41,119 bases of DNA from Bacteroidales bacterium (GTDB taxonomy: Bacteria > Bacteroidota > Bacteroidia > Bacteroidales > JAADJA01): assembly GCA_026984135.1 (NCBI GenBank), contig JALSSR010000202.1:1-41119 (forward strand), read 5' to 3'. The position numbers and the translations under genes were made by a program. The notes below the pieces were generated by a model that was not told where the DNA came from, ran no database searches, and saw nothing but the letters and a program-made list of their open reading frames with translations. Positions 1-7,882 of this stretch are shown here, piece after piece. Numbering within the stretch: the first letter of the stretch is position 1; each line of letters opens with the position of its first letter.

Positions 1-609
1 GATTACCAATGAATTCAAGAAGTAAATAAAGATATTGTTGCTCTTCAATCCCATACTTTTCAGGATTTTCCGCCCGATAAAGAATGTCCCGATATCGGAT
101 GCGATCAAAACGATACGGTAAAAAAATATATAATAAGAAATATTTTGTGTAAAAAGCGAAGGAAACCAAAAAACAACCTGATTCAAAGGCGGATAATTGG
201 TGTAATTGTTTTGCGAAAGCTCGCCCATTCCGTTAAACAACTGCAAGTAAAATGAAGAGTTTGTAAAAGTATTTTCTTTTATCAAATCAACGGGTAAATG
301 ATTGTATGGGTTAAGCCCTTGTCCCAAAAGGTTTCCATCCCATATAAACCTGAAATAGTCATTTGACAAGGCCGGCAATGAAAAAATCAACAGTACTCTG
401 AATGCCAAACCTGCAAAAAACAAAATTTTGAAATTAAGTTTTTCGCATATCCACAAAGAAAGGAGGTAGGATACAAACAGAATTGAATAAACTGTAATCA
501 GGGGCATAAAATCCTGCCGGTTTGTTCTGTACCCCAACAGCCAATAAAAAAAGAGTGACAGGAGTATTAGTCCCGCAGTTAAATACTTTATGTTTTCGTT
601 TTTTTTCAT
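1..609 (-). CDS. Polytopic GT-C-like glycosyltransferase (mannosyltransferase-like), C-terminus beyond the window edge
   Basis: The frame reads without a stop from the ATG at 609 to base 1, giving 203 residues of a longer protein. Several hydrophobic helices alternate with a conserved-looking loop containing SNDYFRFIWDGNLLGQG and NPYN. This resembles the aspartate-containing first loop (DxxRYxWDG..NPY) of GT87/DUF2029-type polyprenyl-phosphate-sugar dependent transferases (family knowledge). The ATG overlaps the stop of the upstream glycosyltransferase as ATGA (606-609), so the two are probably translationally coupled. Inferred role: transfer of a sugar from a lipid-phosphate donor on the outer face of the inner membrane, using the product of the DPM1-like enzyme two genes upstream. 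Exact family and substrate are uncertain. Confidence 0.75.
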   Translation of the reverse strand, partial: MKKNENIKYLTAGLILLSLFFYWLLGYRTNRQDFMPLITVYSILFVSYLLSLWICEKLNFKILFFAGLAFRVLLIFSLPALSNDYFRFIWDGNLLGQGLNPYNHLPVDLIKENTFTNSSFYLQLFNGMGELSQNNYTNYPPLNQVVFWFPSLFTQNISYYIFFYRIVLIASDIGTFFIGRKILKSMGLKSNNIFIYFLNSLVI

Positions 610-2069
610 CTTTCGGCAAAAACGGAATAGTAAAAAACGGCTCCGAAACCAAGAGTGAGCATAATATGGAACGGGAGAAGCCCGGTATCGTGCAGCATAT
701 AAGCACTAACTATTCCACCAAGAAAATAGAGTGTAAGAAGACCTTCGGCAATTGTTATCATATTGATATTTTTACTCAAATATTTATTATCCTTCCATTT
801 GTCTTTGCTTGTAAAAACATTGAATTTGGGTGTCCGGATAAAGGAACTTTTCTTTCCCATATAGCCCTCAACAACGGCAATTGTATTGTGAAACGAAAGT
901 CCCATTGAAAAGGAAAGAAACATGAAAAAGTCGCCTGTAAACCTGACAAACGAAATTAGCCCGTTTTTCCCTTTCTTTCGATACGATACCCAGTAAAAGA
1001 CCATAAGGAATAGTGTACAGACAAGAAAGAGGGAGCTGATTGTGAAAAGAGCGGAGTATTCCTTGTGATAATGTTTGACGAAAAGCAACGGCACGCTTAG
1101 AACGGATATCAACAGTACAATAGGGAAGATGCTGCTGTTTAAAAGATGAAAAAAACTGTAGAGCCTTGTTTTAAAAGGTATTTTCGTTCTAAGGAGTATC
1201 TTGCGGAATTTTACGAAATTCTCGGCTGCACCTTTGTTCCATCTGAATTGCTGGTTTTTAAGTGCGCTCATAGCAACAGGCAGTTCGGCAGGTGATTCCA
1301 CCGACTCAAGATATTTGAATTTCCAGCCTTTGAGTTGTGCGCGGTAGCTTAAGTCAAGGTCTTCTGTGAGAGTGTCGTGCTCCCAGCCGCCTGCATTCAA
1401 GATGCATATTTTCCTCCAAATCCCTGCGGTACCGTTGAAATTAATGAAATGGCCGCCGTGGCTCCTTCCTGTTTGTTCAATGGTAAAATGTGCATTAAGA
1501 CCGAAAGCCTGCAATTTGGTGAGCAATGAAAAATCTTTGTTGATATGTCCCCATTTGGTTTGGACAACACCTGTCTTGCCATCGTTGAACCAGGGAACGG
1601 TTCTAATCAGAAAATCCGGTTCGGGAACAAAATCGGCATCAAAAATAGCAATCAGTTCGCCTTTTGCCGTTTTCAGTCCGTAATTAAGGGCGCCTGCTTT
1701 AAAACCGCTTCTGTCTTCTCTTCTGATATGAGAAATATCAATCCCTCTTTTTCTCAGTTCGGCAACTTTTTTTTCGGCAGCAGCAGTGGTTTCATCATCG
1801 GAATCGTCAAGAAGCTGTATCTCCAGTTTATCTTGCGGATACTTAAGTTCCGCAACCGCATCCAATAACCGCTCCACAACATACAATTCATTATAAACCG
1901 GTAGTTGTACGGTCACAAATGGTATTTCACCGGAATCCGGGGCAGGAGGGGAGGGCTCTTCCTGCCTGTGAAACGAAAGATATTCCGACACAAGTGTTAT
2001 CTGCATAAGACTGTACAAAAAGATGAACAGCAAAGCCGATCCGTATAATATCATAATTGCAATTCCCAT
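606..2069 (-). CDS. Membrane glycosyltransferase family 2, cellulose synthase/CslA-like
   Basis: A 487-residue processive-type inverting glycosyltransferase. One N-terminal membrane helix (about residues 5-27) precedes a cytosolic GT-A domain. This carries the DDSDD nucleotide-binding motif near 88-92, the metal-binding DAD at 144-146, the TED catalytic-base motif at 235-237 and QQFRW at 273-277, matching the Q/RxxRW signature of cellulose-synthase-like enzymes. Four or so membrane helices follow from about 305 to the C-terminus. This order (TM, GT-A with D,D,TED,QxxRW, TMs) is that of bacterial CslA/glucomannan-synthase-like proteins. It starts 6 nt after the upstream DPM1-like gene and overlaps the next gene by 4 nt. 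The sugar donor and polymer cannot be told from sequence. Confidence 0.88.
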   Translation of the reverse strand: MGIAIMILYGSALLFIFLYSLMQITLVSEYLSFHRQEEPSPPAPDSGEIPFVTVQLPVYNELYVVERLLDAVAELKYPQDKLEIQLLDDSDDETTAAAEKKVAELRKRGIDISHIRREDRSGFKAGALNYGLKTAKGELIAIFDADFVPEPDFLIRTVPWFNDGKTGVVQTKWGHINKDFSLLTKLQAFGLNAHFTIEQTGRSHGGHFINFNGTAGIWRKICILNAGGWEHDTLTEDLDLSYRAQLKGWKFKYLESVESPAELPVAMSALKNQQFRWNKGAAENFVKFRKILLRTKIPFKTRLYSFFHLLNSSIFPIVLLISVLSVPLLFVKHYHKEYSALFTISSLFLVCTLFLMVFYWVSYRKKGKNGLISFVRFTGDFFMFLSFSMGLSFHNTIAVVEGYMGKKSSFIRTPKFNVFTSKDKWKDNKYLSKNINMITIAEGLLTLYFLGGIVSAYMLHDTGLLPFHIMLTLGFGAVFYYSVFAER

Positions 2070-2075
2070 GATTCT

Positions 2076-2762
2076 TTACAAGTTTTTAAAGATTAAATAA
2101 ATAATTTTATAACCGGCTAATATTGTGCCTTTTACTGTTCCTGAAACCTTTGATTTTCCGATTCTTTTTCTGTAATCAACAGGCACTTCACTGTATTTAA
2201 GCCGCTTTTTAAGAGCTTTAATCTGCATCTCAACAGTCCAGCCGTAGGTTTTATCCTGCATATTCAACTCCGTCAGTTTTTCATACTTAACTGCTCTGAA
2301 CGGGCCGAGGTCGGTAAACCGTGATCCGTAAAAGAGCCTCATCAGAAAGGTAGCCAGCCGGTTACCGAAAATCTGCTGAGGGGTCATTGACCCTTTTTCT
2401 CTTTTGCCGGTGCTTCGAGAGCCTATAACTATGTCATCGTTATTTTCCGTTATCTTTTCAATAAGAAGGTTCATCTGTTCGGGATAATCGGAATGATCAC
2501 CATCAAGAAAAACAACAATAGCGGGTTTTATTTCCAGATTAGTAAGGTAATCCATACCTTTCAGGCAAGCATAACCGTATCCCATTGACCCCTCCGAAAG
2601 GACTATTGCACCCGCTTTTCGAGCCACTTCAAAAGTGTTGTCCGTTGAAGCATTGTCAACAACAATAATATTCCTTACATATGCAGGAATCTCATTAACC
2701 ACAAGAGCAATTGACTTTTCCTCGTTGTATGCAGGTATTATAACATCAACAATATGCTTCAT
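2076..2762 (-). CDS. Family 2 glycosyltransferase, DPM1/polyprenyl-phosphate glycosyltransferase-like
   Basis: A 228-residue single-domain GT-A enzyme. It opens with VDVIIPAYNEE, typical of GT2, followed by VVDNASTDNT (35-43) and the DGD metal-binding motif at 87-89 within FLDGDHSDYP. Size and sequence resemble dolichyl-phosphate mannose/glucose synthases without the C-terminal membrane helices. Such enzymes move a hexose from a nucleotide sugar to polyprenyl phosphate at the cytosolic membrane face. The start ATG overlaps the stop of the upstream MORN gene by 4 nt (2759-2762), an operon signature. Making a lipid-linked sugar donor for the GT-C-like protein at 1-609 would fit, but this is inference. 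Confidence 0.85.
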   Translation of the reverse strand: MKHIVDVIIPAYNEEKSIALVVNEIPAYVRNIIVVDNASTDNTFEVARKAGAIVLSEGSMGYGYACLKGMDYLTNLEIKPAIVVFLDGDHSDYPEQMNLLIEKITENNDDIVIGSRSTGKREKGSMTPQQIFGNRLATFLMRLFYGSRFTDLGPFRAVKYEKLTELNMQDKTYGWTVEMQIKALKKRLKYSEVPVDYRKRIGKSKVSGTVKGTILAGYKIIYLIFKNL

Positions 2763-3481
2763 TCCGAATAGTTTATGATTGATATCAACTCGCCGTTTTC
2801 ACTAAAGCGTTTCCAGTAACCGACTCTACAGTCGAGATAATATTTCCCTGTTTCAATGATAATACTGTCTTTGTAATGACACCAATATCCGTCTTTAACA
2901 CCGTTCGCAACAGGCCCTTCCGCAATAATGTACCCTTTAGAATCATAATGTTTCCACCATTCCACCCTCTTGTCATTGAAGTAATAACCTTCACTCTCTT
3001 TATTTCCGTTTTCATAATAGTTAGTCCAATAATCATCTTTCAAACCGTTATCGAAACCACCCTCGGCTTTCTTTTGTCCGTTTAAGTAGTAAAATTCCCA
3101 AAACCCGCTTTTTTTATTGTTGAGATAATTTCCTTTTTGTTCAACTTTTCCGTCAATAAAAAAGGAAATCCAGTAGCCTGTTTTTTCACCCTTGTCATAG
3201 CGTCCTTCGGTTCTGATTTTACCGTTTTCAAAATGTATTTTCCAATATCCCGTTTCCCTGTCATTAATCAGCCAACCCTCTTTTTCGACCGTGCCGTTCT
3301 CAAAATAGTACTTTCTGTAAACACTGTCGCTGTTTGGATTGTCAAGCGGCACCCACTCCTCCGTTTTCAGCTTGCCGTTACCATACTTTTCAACTGTGTA
3401 ATCATAACCCGGCACATCTTGTGAAAAAGCTTTCACCGAAAGGATAAAAAAGACCGGAAGTATAATCTTTACAAAACTCAT
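2759..3481 (-). CDS. Secreted MORN-repeat protein, YwqK-antitoxin-like family
   Basis: About 240 residues: an N-terminal signal peptide (MSFVKIILPVFFILSVKAFS, cleavage before Q) and then eight or so tandem repeats of the form G-W/Y-K-x-Y/F-x-N-G-x. Examples are YWKIHFENGKIRTEG and YWISFFIDGKVEQKG. These are MORN-2 type repeats, which databases often label 'toxin-antitoxin YwqK family antitoxin' although most have no toxin partner. The open frame extends upstream to a TTG at 3499. I prefer the ATG at 3481 because it begins a clean signal peptide and lies 4 nt beyond the upstream stop. It sits inside a redox-plus-glycosyltransferase operon. A periplasmic or surface role is inferred; no enzymatic residues are visible. 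Confidence 0.8.
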   Translation of the reverse strand: MSFVKIILPVFFILSVKAFSQDVPGYDYTVEKYGNGKLKTEEWVPLDNPNSDSVYRKYYFENGTVEKEGWLINDRETGYWKIHFENGKIRTEGRYDKGEKTGYWISFFIDGKVEQKGNYLNNKKSGFWEFYYLNGQKKAEGGFDNGLKDDYWTNYYENGNKESEGYYFNDKRVEWWKHYDSKGYIIAEGPVANGVKDGYWCHYKDSIIIETGKYYLDCRVGYWKRFSENGELISIINYSE

Positions 3482-3485
3482 TTTT

Positions 3486-5018
3486 CTATTTTTTAACAAT
3501 ATCCGAAAGTTTGGCAGATTCGTTAATTCTTCCCTTAACCTGTAATGTTTCGAGTTTCAGGACGCCCCGCGGGCAAACGGCTGCACAAATCCCGCATCCC
3601 ACACAAGAGGCTCTGACTATATTTTTACCGTTTTGGGCGTAAGACCGTACATCAATTCCCATTTCACAATATGTGGAACAATTGCCACACGATATACATT
3701 GTCCTCCGTTGGTTGTTATTCTGAACCGTGATTTAAACCGTTGAATAATACCGATATATGCAGCCATCGGACATCCGAGTCTACACCATGTTCTGTTACC
3801 AAGCAAGGGATAAAATCCTGTTCCCACAACTCCTGAGAAGACCGAGCCAATCAAAAAGCCGTACCACCGGTGAAGTTTGTTTGTGGCATCTCCGAGAAGT
3901 CTGAAGTCCGAAAAATAGTTTATCAGTGTTACAGTGGTCATCACAACAACAAAAACAAGAACGGAATGAATCATCCGGCGTTCAATCTTCCAACTCCTCA
4001 AGGTTTTGGACGACAGTTGTCTGAACGGATCACCCGCTGTTTCCGCAAGACCGCCACAACCGCATACCCAGGAACAATACCATCTTTTACCGAAAAAGTA
4101 GGTTAACAAAGGTGCTATAACGGCAAACAGGATTATACCCCAGACAAGCATAAAAAGACCGAGAGTACCGCTATTAATAAGCTGATCAAGATTCCAGGAA
4201 TAGAAAAAGTCATAATCAAGCGGCCACACATTTTTAAAATCATACCAGGGTTTGTTCAGAGATACCAGTATCTCGGGTATCAGAAAGGCAAATGCCAATT
4301 GAAAGAACATTACCGAAAAACTTCGAAAAAGCTGATAACGGTTATGCCTGTGCTTTATCATCATTCTTGCTCCCATAACCAAAACGGCTATTGTGTAAAG
4401 AAAACCGTACAAAAACCATTGACTCGCCGGATGTCCGCTTATTGCAAGGCTCAAAGGCTCAACAAGTATTACCCAATTAACAATATATTCGGGATACCAG
4501 TATAGCACAATGTAAAAGCCTATTAACACAACCGCAAGAATAATTCCTGCCAGGCCTCTTGACATCAGTCCTTTTCTGAAAATATGATTATTGATTGCCG
4601 ACGGGCTTTTTCGTATGCCAGTGATAATTAGCAGAAAAGCACCGGTAACAATCAGGAGGAAAATAACAAAAAAGGCAGCAGTGTTATGTTTGATAAAGTA
4701 ACCCGTAGCAGAATCTTTTGTTATGGCAAACGTGTAGTCCGTCCATATAACTTTGTCCCATTCCCCCTTCAACTTGTAACTGTCGTTCAGTGCGGATATT
4801 CCGGAACGCACGTCATTGACAAAAGAAAACCTTGATTGGTAAAGTTTTCCGGTTATATTTTCCAGTTGCGGTTTTATCCTTGCGTAATCGTCCGGATTGC
4901 TTATTGCTGTTTTCAATGCTTTATCGGTAAGCAAATATTTTCCTGTGGTCAGATATGCGAAAAAAAGTGTGAGGCCGGCAATGAATAAAATATATCCTGT
5001 GTTTTTAACGGTTTTCAT
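3486..5018 (-). CDS. NapH/NosR-like membrane 4Fe-4S polyferredoxin
   Basis: 510 residues from the ATG at 5018 (a TTG at 5039 lies inside the upstream gene). An N-terminal helix and a roughly 90-residue non-cytoplasmic stretch lead into a multi-helix core. That core has two cysteine motifs near membrane ends, CSWVC (315-319) and CRLGCP (412-417), as in NapH/NosR/RdxA proteins. The C-terminus binds two 4Fe-4S clusters: CxxCxxCxxxC at 441-451 (followed by Glu instead of the usual Pro) and CxxCxxCxxxCP at 472-483. The N-terminal FMN-binding domain of NosR is absent. Family role: electron transfer across or along the membrane. Immediately downstream of an FAD oxidoreductase, it probably accepts electrons from it (inference). 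The terminal acceptor is unknown; no nitrous-oxide or nitrate reductase gene is nearby. Confidence 0.88.
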   Translation of the reverse strand: MKTVKNTGYILFIAGLTLFFAYLTTGKYLLTDKALKTAISNPDDYARIKPQLENITGKLYQSRFSFVNDVRSGISALNDSYKLKGEWDKVIWTDYTFAITKDSATGYFIKHNTAAFFVIFLLIVTGAFLLIITGIRKSPSAINNHIFRKGLMSRGLAGIILAVVLIGFYIVLYWYPEYIVNWVILVEPLSLAISGHPASQWFLYGFLYTIAVLVMGARMMIKHRHNRYQLFRSFSVMFFQLAFAFLIPEILVSLNKPWYDFKNVWPLDYDFFYSWNLDQLINSGTLGLFMLVWGIILFAVIAPLLTYFFGKRWYCSWVCGCGGLAETAGDPFRQLSSKTLRSWKIERRMIHSVLVFVVVMTTVTLINYFSDFRLLGDATNKLHRWYGFLIGSVFSGVVGTGFYPLLGNRTWCRLGCPMAAYIGIIQRFKSRFRITTNGGQCISCGNCSTYCEMGIDVRSYAQNGKNIVRASCVGCGICAAVCPRGVLKLETLQVKGRINESAKLSDIVKK

Positions 5019-5029
5019 AATATCGTTTT

Positions 5030-6319
5030 TTAGTGGCAACTCATTAATTGCAATGAGAAGTAATTGAATATTTCCTTTTCATATTTCTTGTAAAACTCAG
5101 GATCAAAGTTCGCATCTTGCAGATGTTCGATAACACAGGATAGTTTCTCTTTGTAAATTATCCAATCCTGACAGACTTCGTGTCTCATTCTGATTCCGAA
5201 AACATTGATTCCGAGTAGTGATTTGTCATCTTTATCATAAACGAACCGTAAAGCTTTTTTCCCGTCTTTATGTTCCCAATAGAGTGTTTCCTCGTTTTTG
5301 CGCTGTTTGTTGAACACCCAACCATATGTCTGATATTCGATATCAAGAAATTTGGCGGAGTTGAACCAGACGCCGGGTTCATATTTTTTCGGATTTCCGG
5401 TTATTGTCTCCGCAACGGTTTCTCCCATCATCTTGCCTGTGTACCAGACTTGTTCAACGGGTTTCCGGCTTGCCGGAGGATGAAGATGCTGAGCACAATC
5501 GCCGATGGCAAAAATTCCCTGAATGCCCGTTTCAAGATATTCATTCACAAGAACACCCTTTTCGGTCGGGATACCGGAATCTTTAAGAAACGAAATGTTG
5601 GGTCTCACGCCCACCGTCAATCCTGTAAACCCACACTCTATAATATCTCCTTTGCTTGTAATAACTGCCTTTACGCGCCCTTTTCCGTCTCCAACTATCT
5701 CCTTCAGTTCCGTTGACAGACGCAGGTCAATATTGTGTTCCCGAATATGACGGTTAATAAGTTGCGATTCCTCTTCAGGCAATACATTGTTCCAAAAACT
5801 TGCTTCCCTGACCAACATTGTAACCTTAATGTTCCGTGACAGTAGCATTTCGGCCATTTCAATACCTATCAGTCCCCCACCGACGATTACGGCTCTTTCG
5901 ATATCTTTTGTGTAAACCTCCATAGATTCCACATCCTGAATATGATACAATCCCTGCACACCTTTCAAATCCTGCCCGGGCCAGCCGAATTTGTTCGGTA
6001 ATGAACCGGTAGCAATGATGAGCTTGTCAAAACCAAGGGACGATGAATTAGTAAGCAATACCTTTTTGTTGGCAGTATCAATTCCTCCAACGTGAGCAAA
6101 AAGAAGTTCTATTCTGTTCTTTTTCCAAAAATAATCCTCATAGGGCTTTGTATGTTCAAACTTCATATCTCCCATATAGATGTACATCAGAGCCGTACGG
6201 GAAAACATATAGCCGGTCTCCGACGAAATAACAACTATTTCCTTGTCACTTTTTTTTCTGATATGCCGCGCTGCCGTTATTCCGGAGATGCCGTTGCCGA
6301 TTATTACTATTTTTTCCAT
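5030..6319 (-). CDS. FAD-dependent NAD(P)-binding oxidoreductase (nitrite/rubredoxin reductase-like)
   Basis: A 429-residue two-Rossmann-fold flavoprotein. It shows the N-terminal FAD site GNGISG at 8-13, the ATG motif at 103-105, the NAD(P)H-binding GGGLIG at 147-152 and the FAD-binding AIGDCAQ at 271-277. This is the arrangement in rubredoxin/ferredoxin reductases and the N-terminal part of NirB. No redox CxxC is present, which argues against a thioredoxin-reductase or NADH-dependent disulfide reductase. About 100 C-terminal residues lie beyond the reductase core. It is the first gene of the six-gene minus-strand operon and ends 11 nt before the polyferredoxin, so NAD(P)H to FAD to Fe-S membrane protein electron flow is the simplest reading (inference). 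Confidence 0.88.
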   Translation of the reverse strand: MEKIVIIGNGISGITAARHIRKKSDKEIVVISSETGYMFSRTALMYIYMGDMKFEHTKPYEDYFWKKNRIELLFAHVGGIDTANKKVLLTNSSSLGFDKLIIATGSLPNKFGWPGQDLKGVQGLYHIQDVESMEVYTKDIERAVIVGGGLIGIEMAEMLLSRNIKVTMLVREASFWNNVLPEEESQLINRHIREHNIDLRLSTELKEIVGDGKGRVKAVITSKGDIIECGFTGLTVGVRPNISFLKDSGIPTEKGVLVNEYLETGIQGIFAIGDCAQHLHPPASRKPVEQVWYTGKMMGETVAETITGNPKKYEPGVWFNSAKFLDIEYQTYGWVFNKQRKNEETLYWEHKDGKKALRFVYDKDDKSLLGINVFGIRMRHEVCQDWIIYKEKLSCVIEHLQDANFDPEFYKKYEKEIFNYFSLQLMSCH

Positions 6320-6415
6320 CCGTTAATTTTGTTTTTGCAAAGAAAACATTGAAAAATGTTATGAAATGTCTTGCATTTGACAATTGGGGCGATTTTTTAT
6401 AATTTGTTTTGCAAT
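6320..6415. promoter_or_regulatory. Divergent regulatory region with two small palindromes
   Basis: The 96-bp gap between the oxidoreductase operon (minus) and the outer-membrane protein gene (plus) holds two perfect palindromes. AACATT-GAAA-AATGTT spans 6345-6360; AAATG-TCTTG-CATTT lies about 4 nt beyond it at 6364-6378. Their placement between divergent starts suggests operator sites, but no regulator can be named. No clean TAnnTTTG box was found for either direction; the nearest are TTTCTTTG (minus, 6338-6345) and a 7-nt TAATTTG (plus, just before 6410). Confidence 0.3.
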
Positions 6416-7297
6416 ATGAAAAAAACAGTGATCTTTATTTTGGTTTTTATTGCAACAAATATTGCAATGCAAAGTTTGGGGCAAGAGAGTGAAAAGTCGA
6501 ATCTGCAAACTTACACCCCGTCCGTATTATTGAACAAAGGACAGATTGAGGTGCAGTTTTTCAACAATATCTACACCCAAACGTCTTACTCCGATGCCAC
6601 CGGCGAGCATATTGACCTTAACGGAAGAAGCTCTTATTATACCGGATTTACAAGGTTTTTGATCGGAGTATCAAAATCCTCAAAAATCAATGTGGGTTTC
6701 GACATAAACCTGAAATCGGTAAGAAACGATCCGGATGAAAAAAGTTCCTTCTTTAAAGTTTTGAAATTCGGAAACGACTCCATTTCAAGGACTACTCTGA
6801 CAAGTATCGGACCTAAAATCAAATTTACACCGTTTAATAAAGTAAAGGGATTCTCAATACAAAGTGCCTTTTGGATTCCCGTAGCAAATGATATGGAAGG
6901 AAAGGAAAACGGAAAACCATGGCTTGCCTGGGACAGATATACGTGGTGGAATCAGTTTTTTTATGACAGAACCTTAAGCTCTAAGTTTCAGATATTCGCC
7001 GAAGCCGACCTGCTGTTCAGATTTGAGAAGGATTTTGAACTGAAAAACACTATGCTGGAAATTCCGGTGTCGGCTTTTGTAAATTATTTTCCCACAAAAA
7101 ATGCGACCCTTTACGCTATGGCACAGTATTCACCTACGGTTACAAGCAGCTCGACTTTTTACACACAGATAGGAATAGGAGGGAAGTACCAAATCACGAA
7201 ACATCTCAATATCGAACTTCTCTACACCGATTTCATACTCTCAAAAAACAGCGGTACCGGTCAGACCTTTAATCTGGGATTACGGTTCATCAATTGA
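6416..7297 (+). CDS. Probable outer-membrane beta-barrel protein of unknown function
   Basis: 293 residues from the ATG at 6416; the longer open frame begins with a TTG at 6371 that adds a poor N-terminus. The signal peptide MKKTVIFILVFIATNIAMQSLGQ is clear. The mature part alternates amphipathic strands with polar turns and ends LGLRFIN, as expected of a small outer-membrane beta-barrel or transporter-like protein. Near the N-terminus, PSVLLNKGQIEVQFFNNIYTQT resembles the opening of Bacteroidota OMPs annotated as 'transporter/phenol-degradation meta-pathway-like'. It is divergent from the redox/glycosyltransferase operon. Function is not recognisable from sequence. Confidence 0.75.
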   Translation: MKKTVIFILVFIATNIAMQSLGQESEKSNLQTYTPSVLLNKGQIEVQFFNNIYTQTSYSDATGEHIDLNGRSSYYTGFTRFLIGVSKSSKINVGFDINLKSVRNDPDEKSSFFKVLKFGNDSISRTTLTSIGPKIKFTPFNKVKGFSIQSAFWIPVANDMEGKENGKPWLAWDRYTWWNQFFYDRTLSSKFQIFAEADLLFRFEKDFELKNTMLEIPVSAFVNYFPTKNATLYAMAQYSPTVTSSSTFYTQIGIGGKYQITKHLNIELLYTDFILSKNSGTGQTFNLGLRFIN

Positions 7298-7343
7298 TCT
7301 GCTCTTTAGATATTCTTTTCAGCAAATATTAAAAAAGTCTCCA

Positions 7344-7852
7344 GTCGGCAGTGCCGAAGCTTTGCTTCGTGCATGCTCGACCGGAGGTCGGCATCGGCAG
7401 TCTTCAAAACGGCAGTCCCGAAAATCACGTTGCGTCGCTGCGTCGCCGCGTGAGGTTTTCTTAGAGAATAATAAAAAAGTCGGCAGTGCCGAAGCTTTGC
7501 TTCGTGCATGCTCGACCGGAGGTCGGCAATCGGCAGTCTTCAAAACGGTAGTCCCGAAAATCACGTTGCGTCGTTGCGTCGCCGCGTGAGGTTTTCTCAG
7601 AGAATAACAAAAAAAGTCGGCAGTGCCGAAACTTTGCTTCGTGCATGCTCGACCGGAGGTCGGCAATCGGCAGTCTTCAAAAAAGTAGTCCCGAAAATCA
7701 CGTTGCGTCGTTGCGTCGCCGCGTGAGGTTTTCTCAGAGAATAACAAAAAAGTCGGCAGTGCCGAAGCTTTGCTTCGTGCATGCTCGACCGGAGGTCGGC
7801 ATCGGCAGTCTTCAAATCGGCAGTCCCGAAAATCACGTTGCGTCGTTGCGTG
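7344..7852. repeat. Four tandem copies of a ~136-bp structured non-coding repeat
   Basis: Copies begin with GTCGGCAGTGCC at 7344, 7479, 7616 and 7752, so the periods are 135, 137 and 136 nt. The last copy is cut short near 7850, where the GCGTCGCCGCGTGAGG segment is missing. Each unit contains nested palindromes. In copy 1 these are CGGC-AGT-GCCG (7346-7356), GAAGC-TTT-GCTTC (7356-7368) and CGACC-GGA-GGTCG (7378-7390). The sequence is visibly more GC-rich than the flanking genes. Because the period changes modulo 3, frames are not conserved between copies, so the open frames seen here on both strands are spurious. The block sits between convergent gene ends (7297 and 7883). Confidence 0.93.
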
Positions 7853-7882
7853 AAATATTCAATATCTTACCTGCCTCCTTGT

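Noticed and set aside
434-706. 90-aa minus-strand frame at the left end
   Set aside because: It overlaps the junction of two recognised membrane glycosyltransferases in a different frame and has no domain-like pattern.
2759-3481. Antitoxin of a toxin-antitoxin pair (YwqK label)
   Set aside because: The protein has a signal peptide and only MORN-type repeats, and neither neighbour is a small toxin; the label reflects database naming.
5019-5039. TTG-initiated extension of the polyferredoxin
   Set aside because: It overlaps the end of the oxidoreductase gene, adds seven residues of no evident value, and an ATG with a clean membrane helix lies just downstream.
3486-6319. Nitrous-oxide or nitrate reduction locus
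   Set aside because: NapH/NosR similarity is limited to the membrane Fe-S core. No NosZ, NapA or other terminal reductase and no NosR flavin domain is present in the window.
7344-7852. CRISPR array
   Set aside because: Copies are ~136 bp and directly tandem with no unique spacers; no cas genes are nearby.
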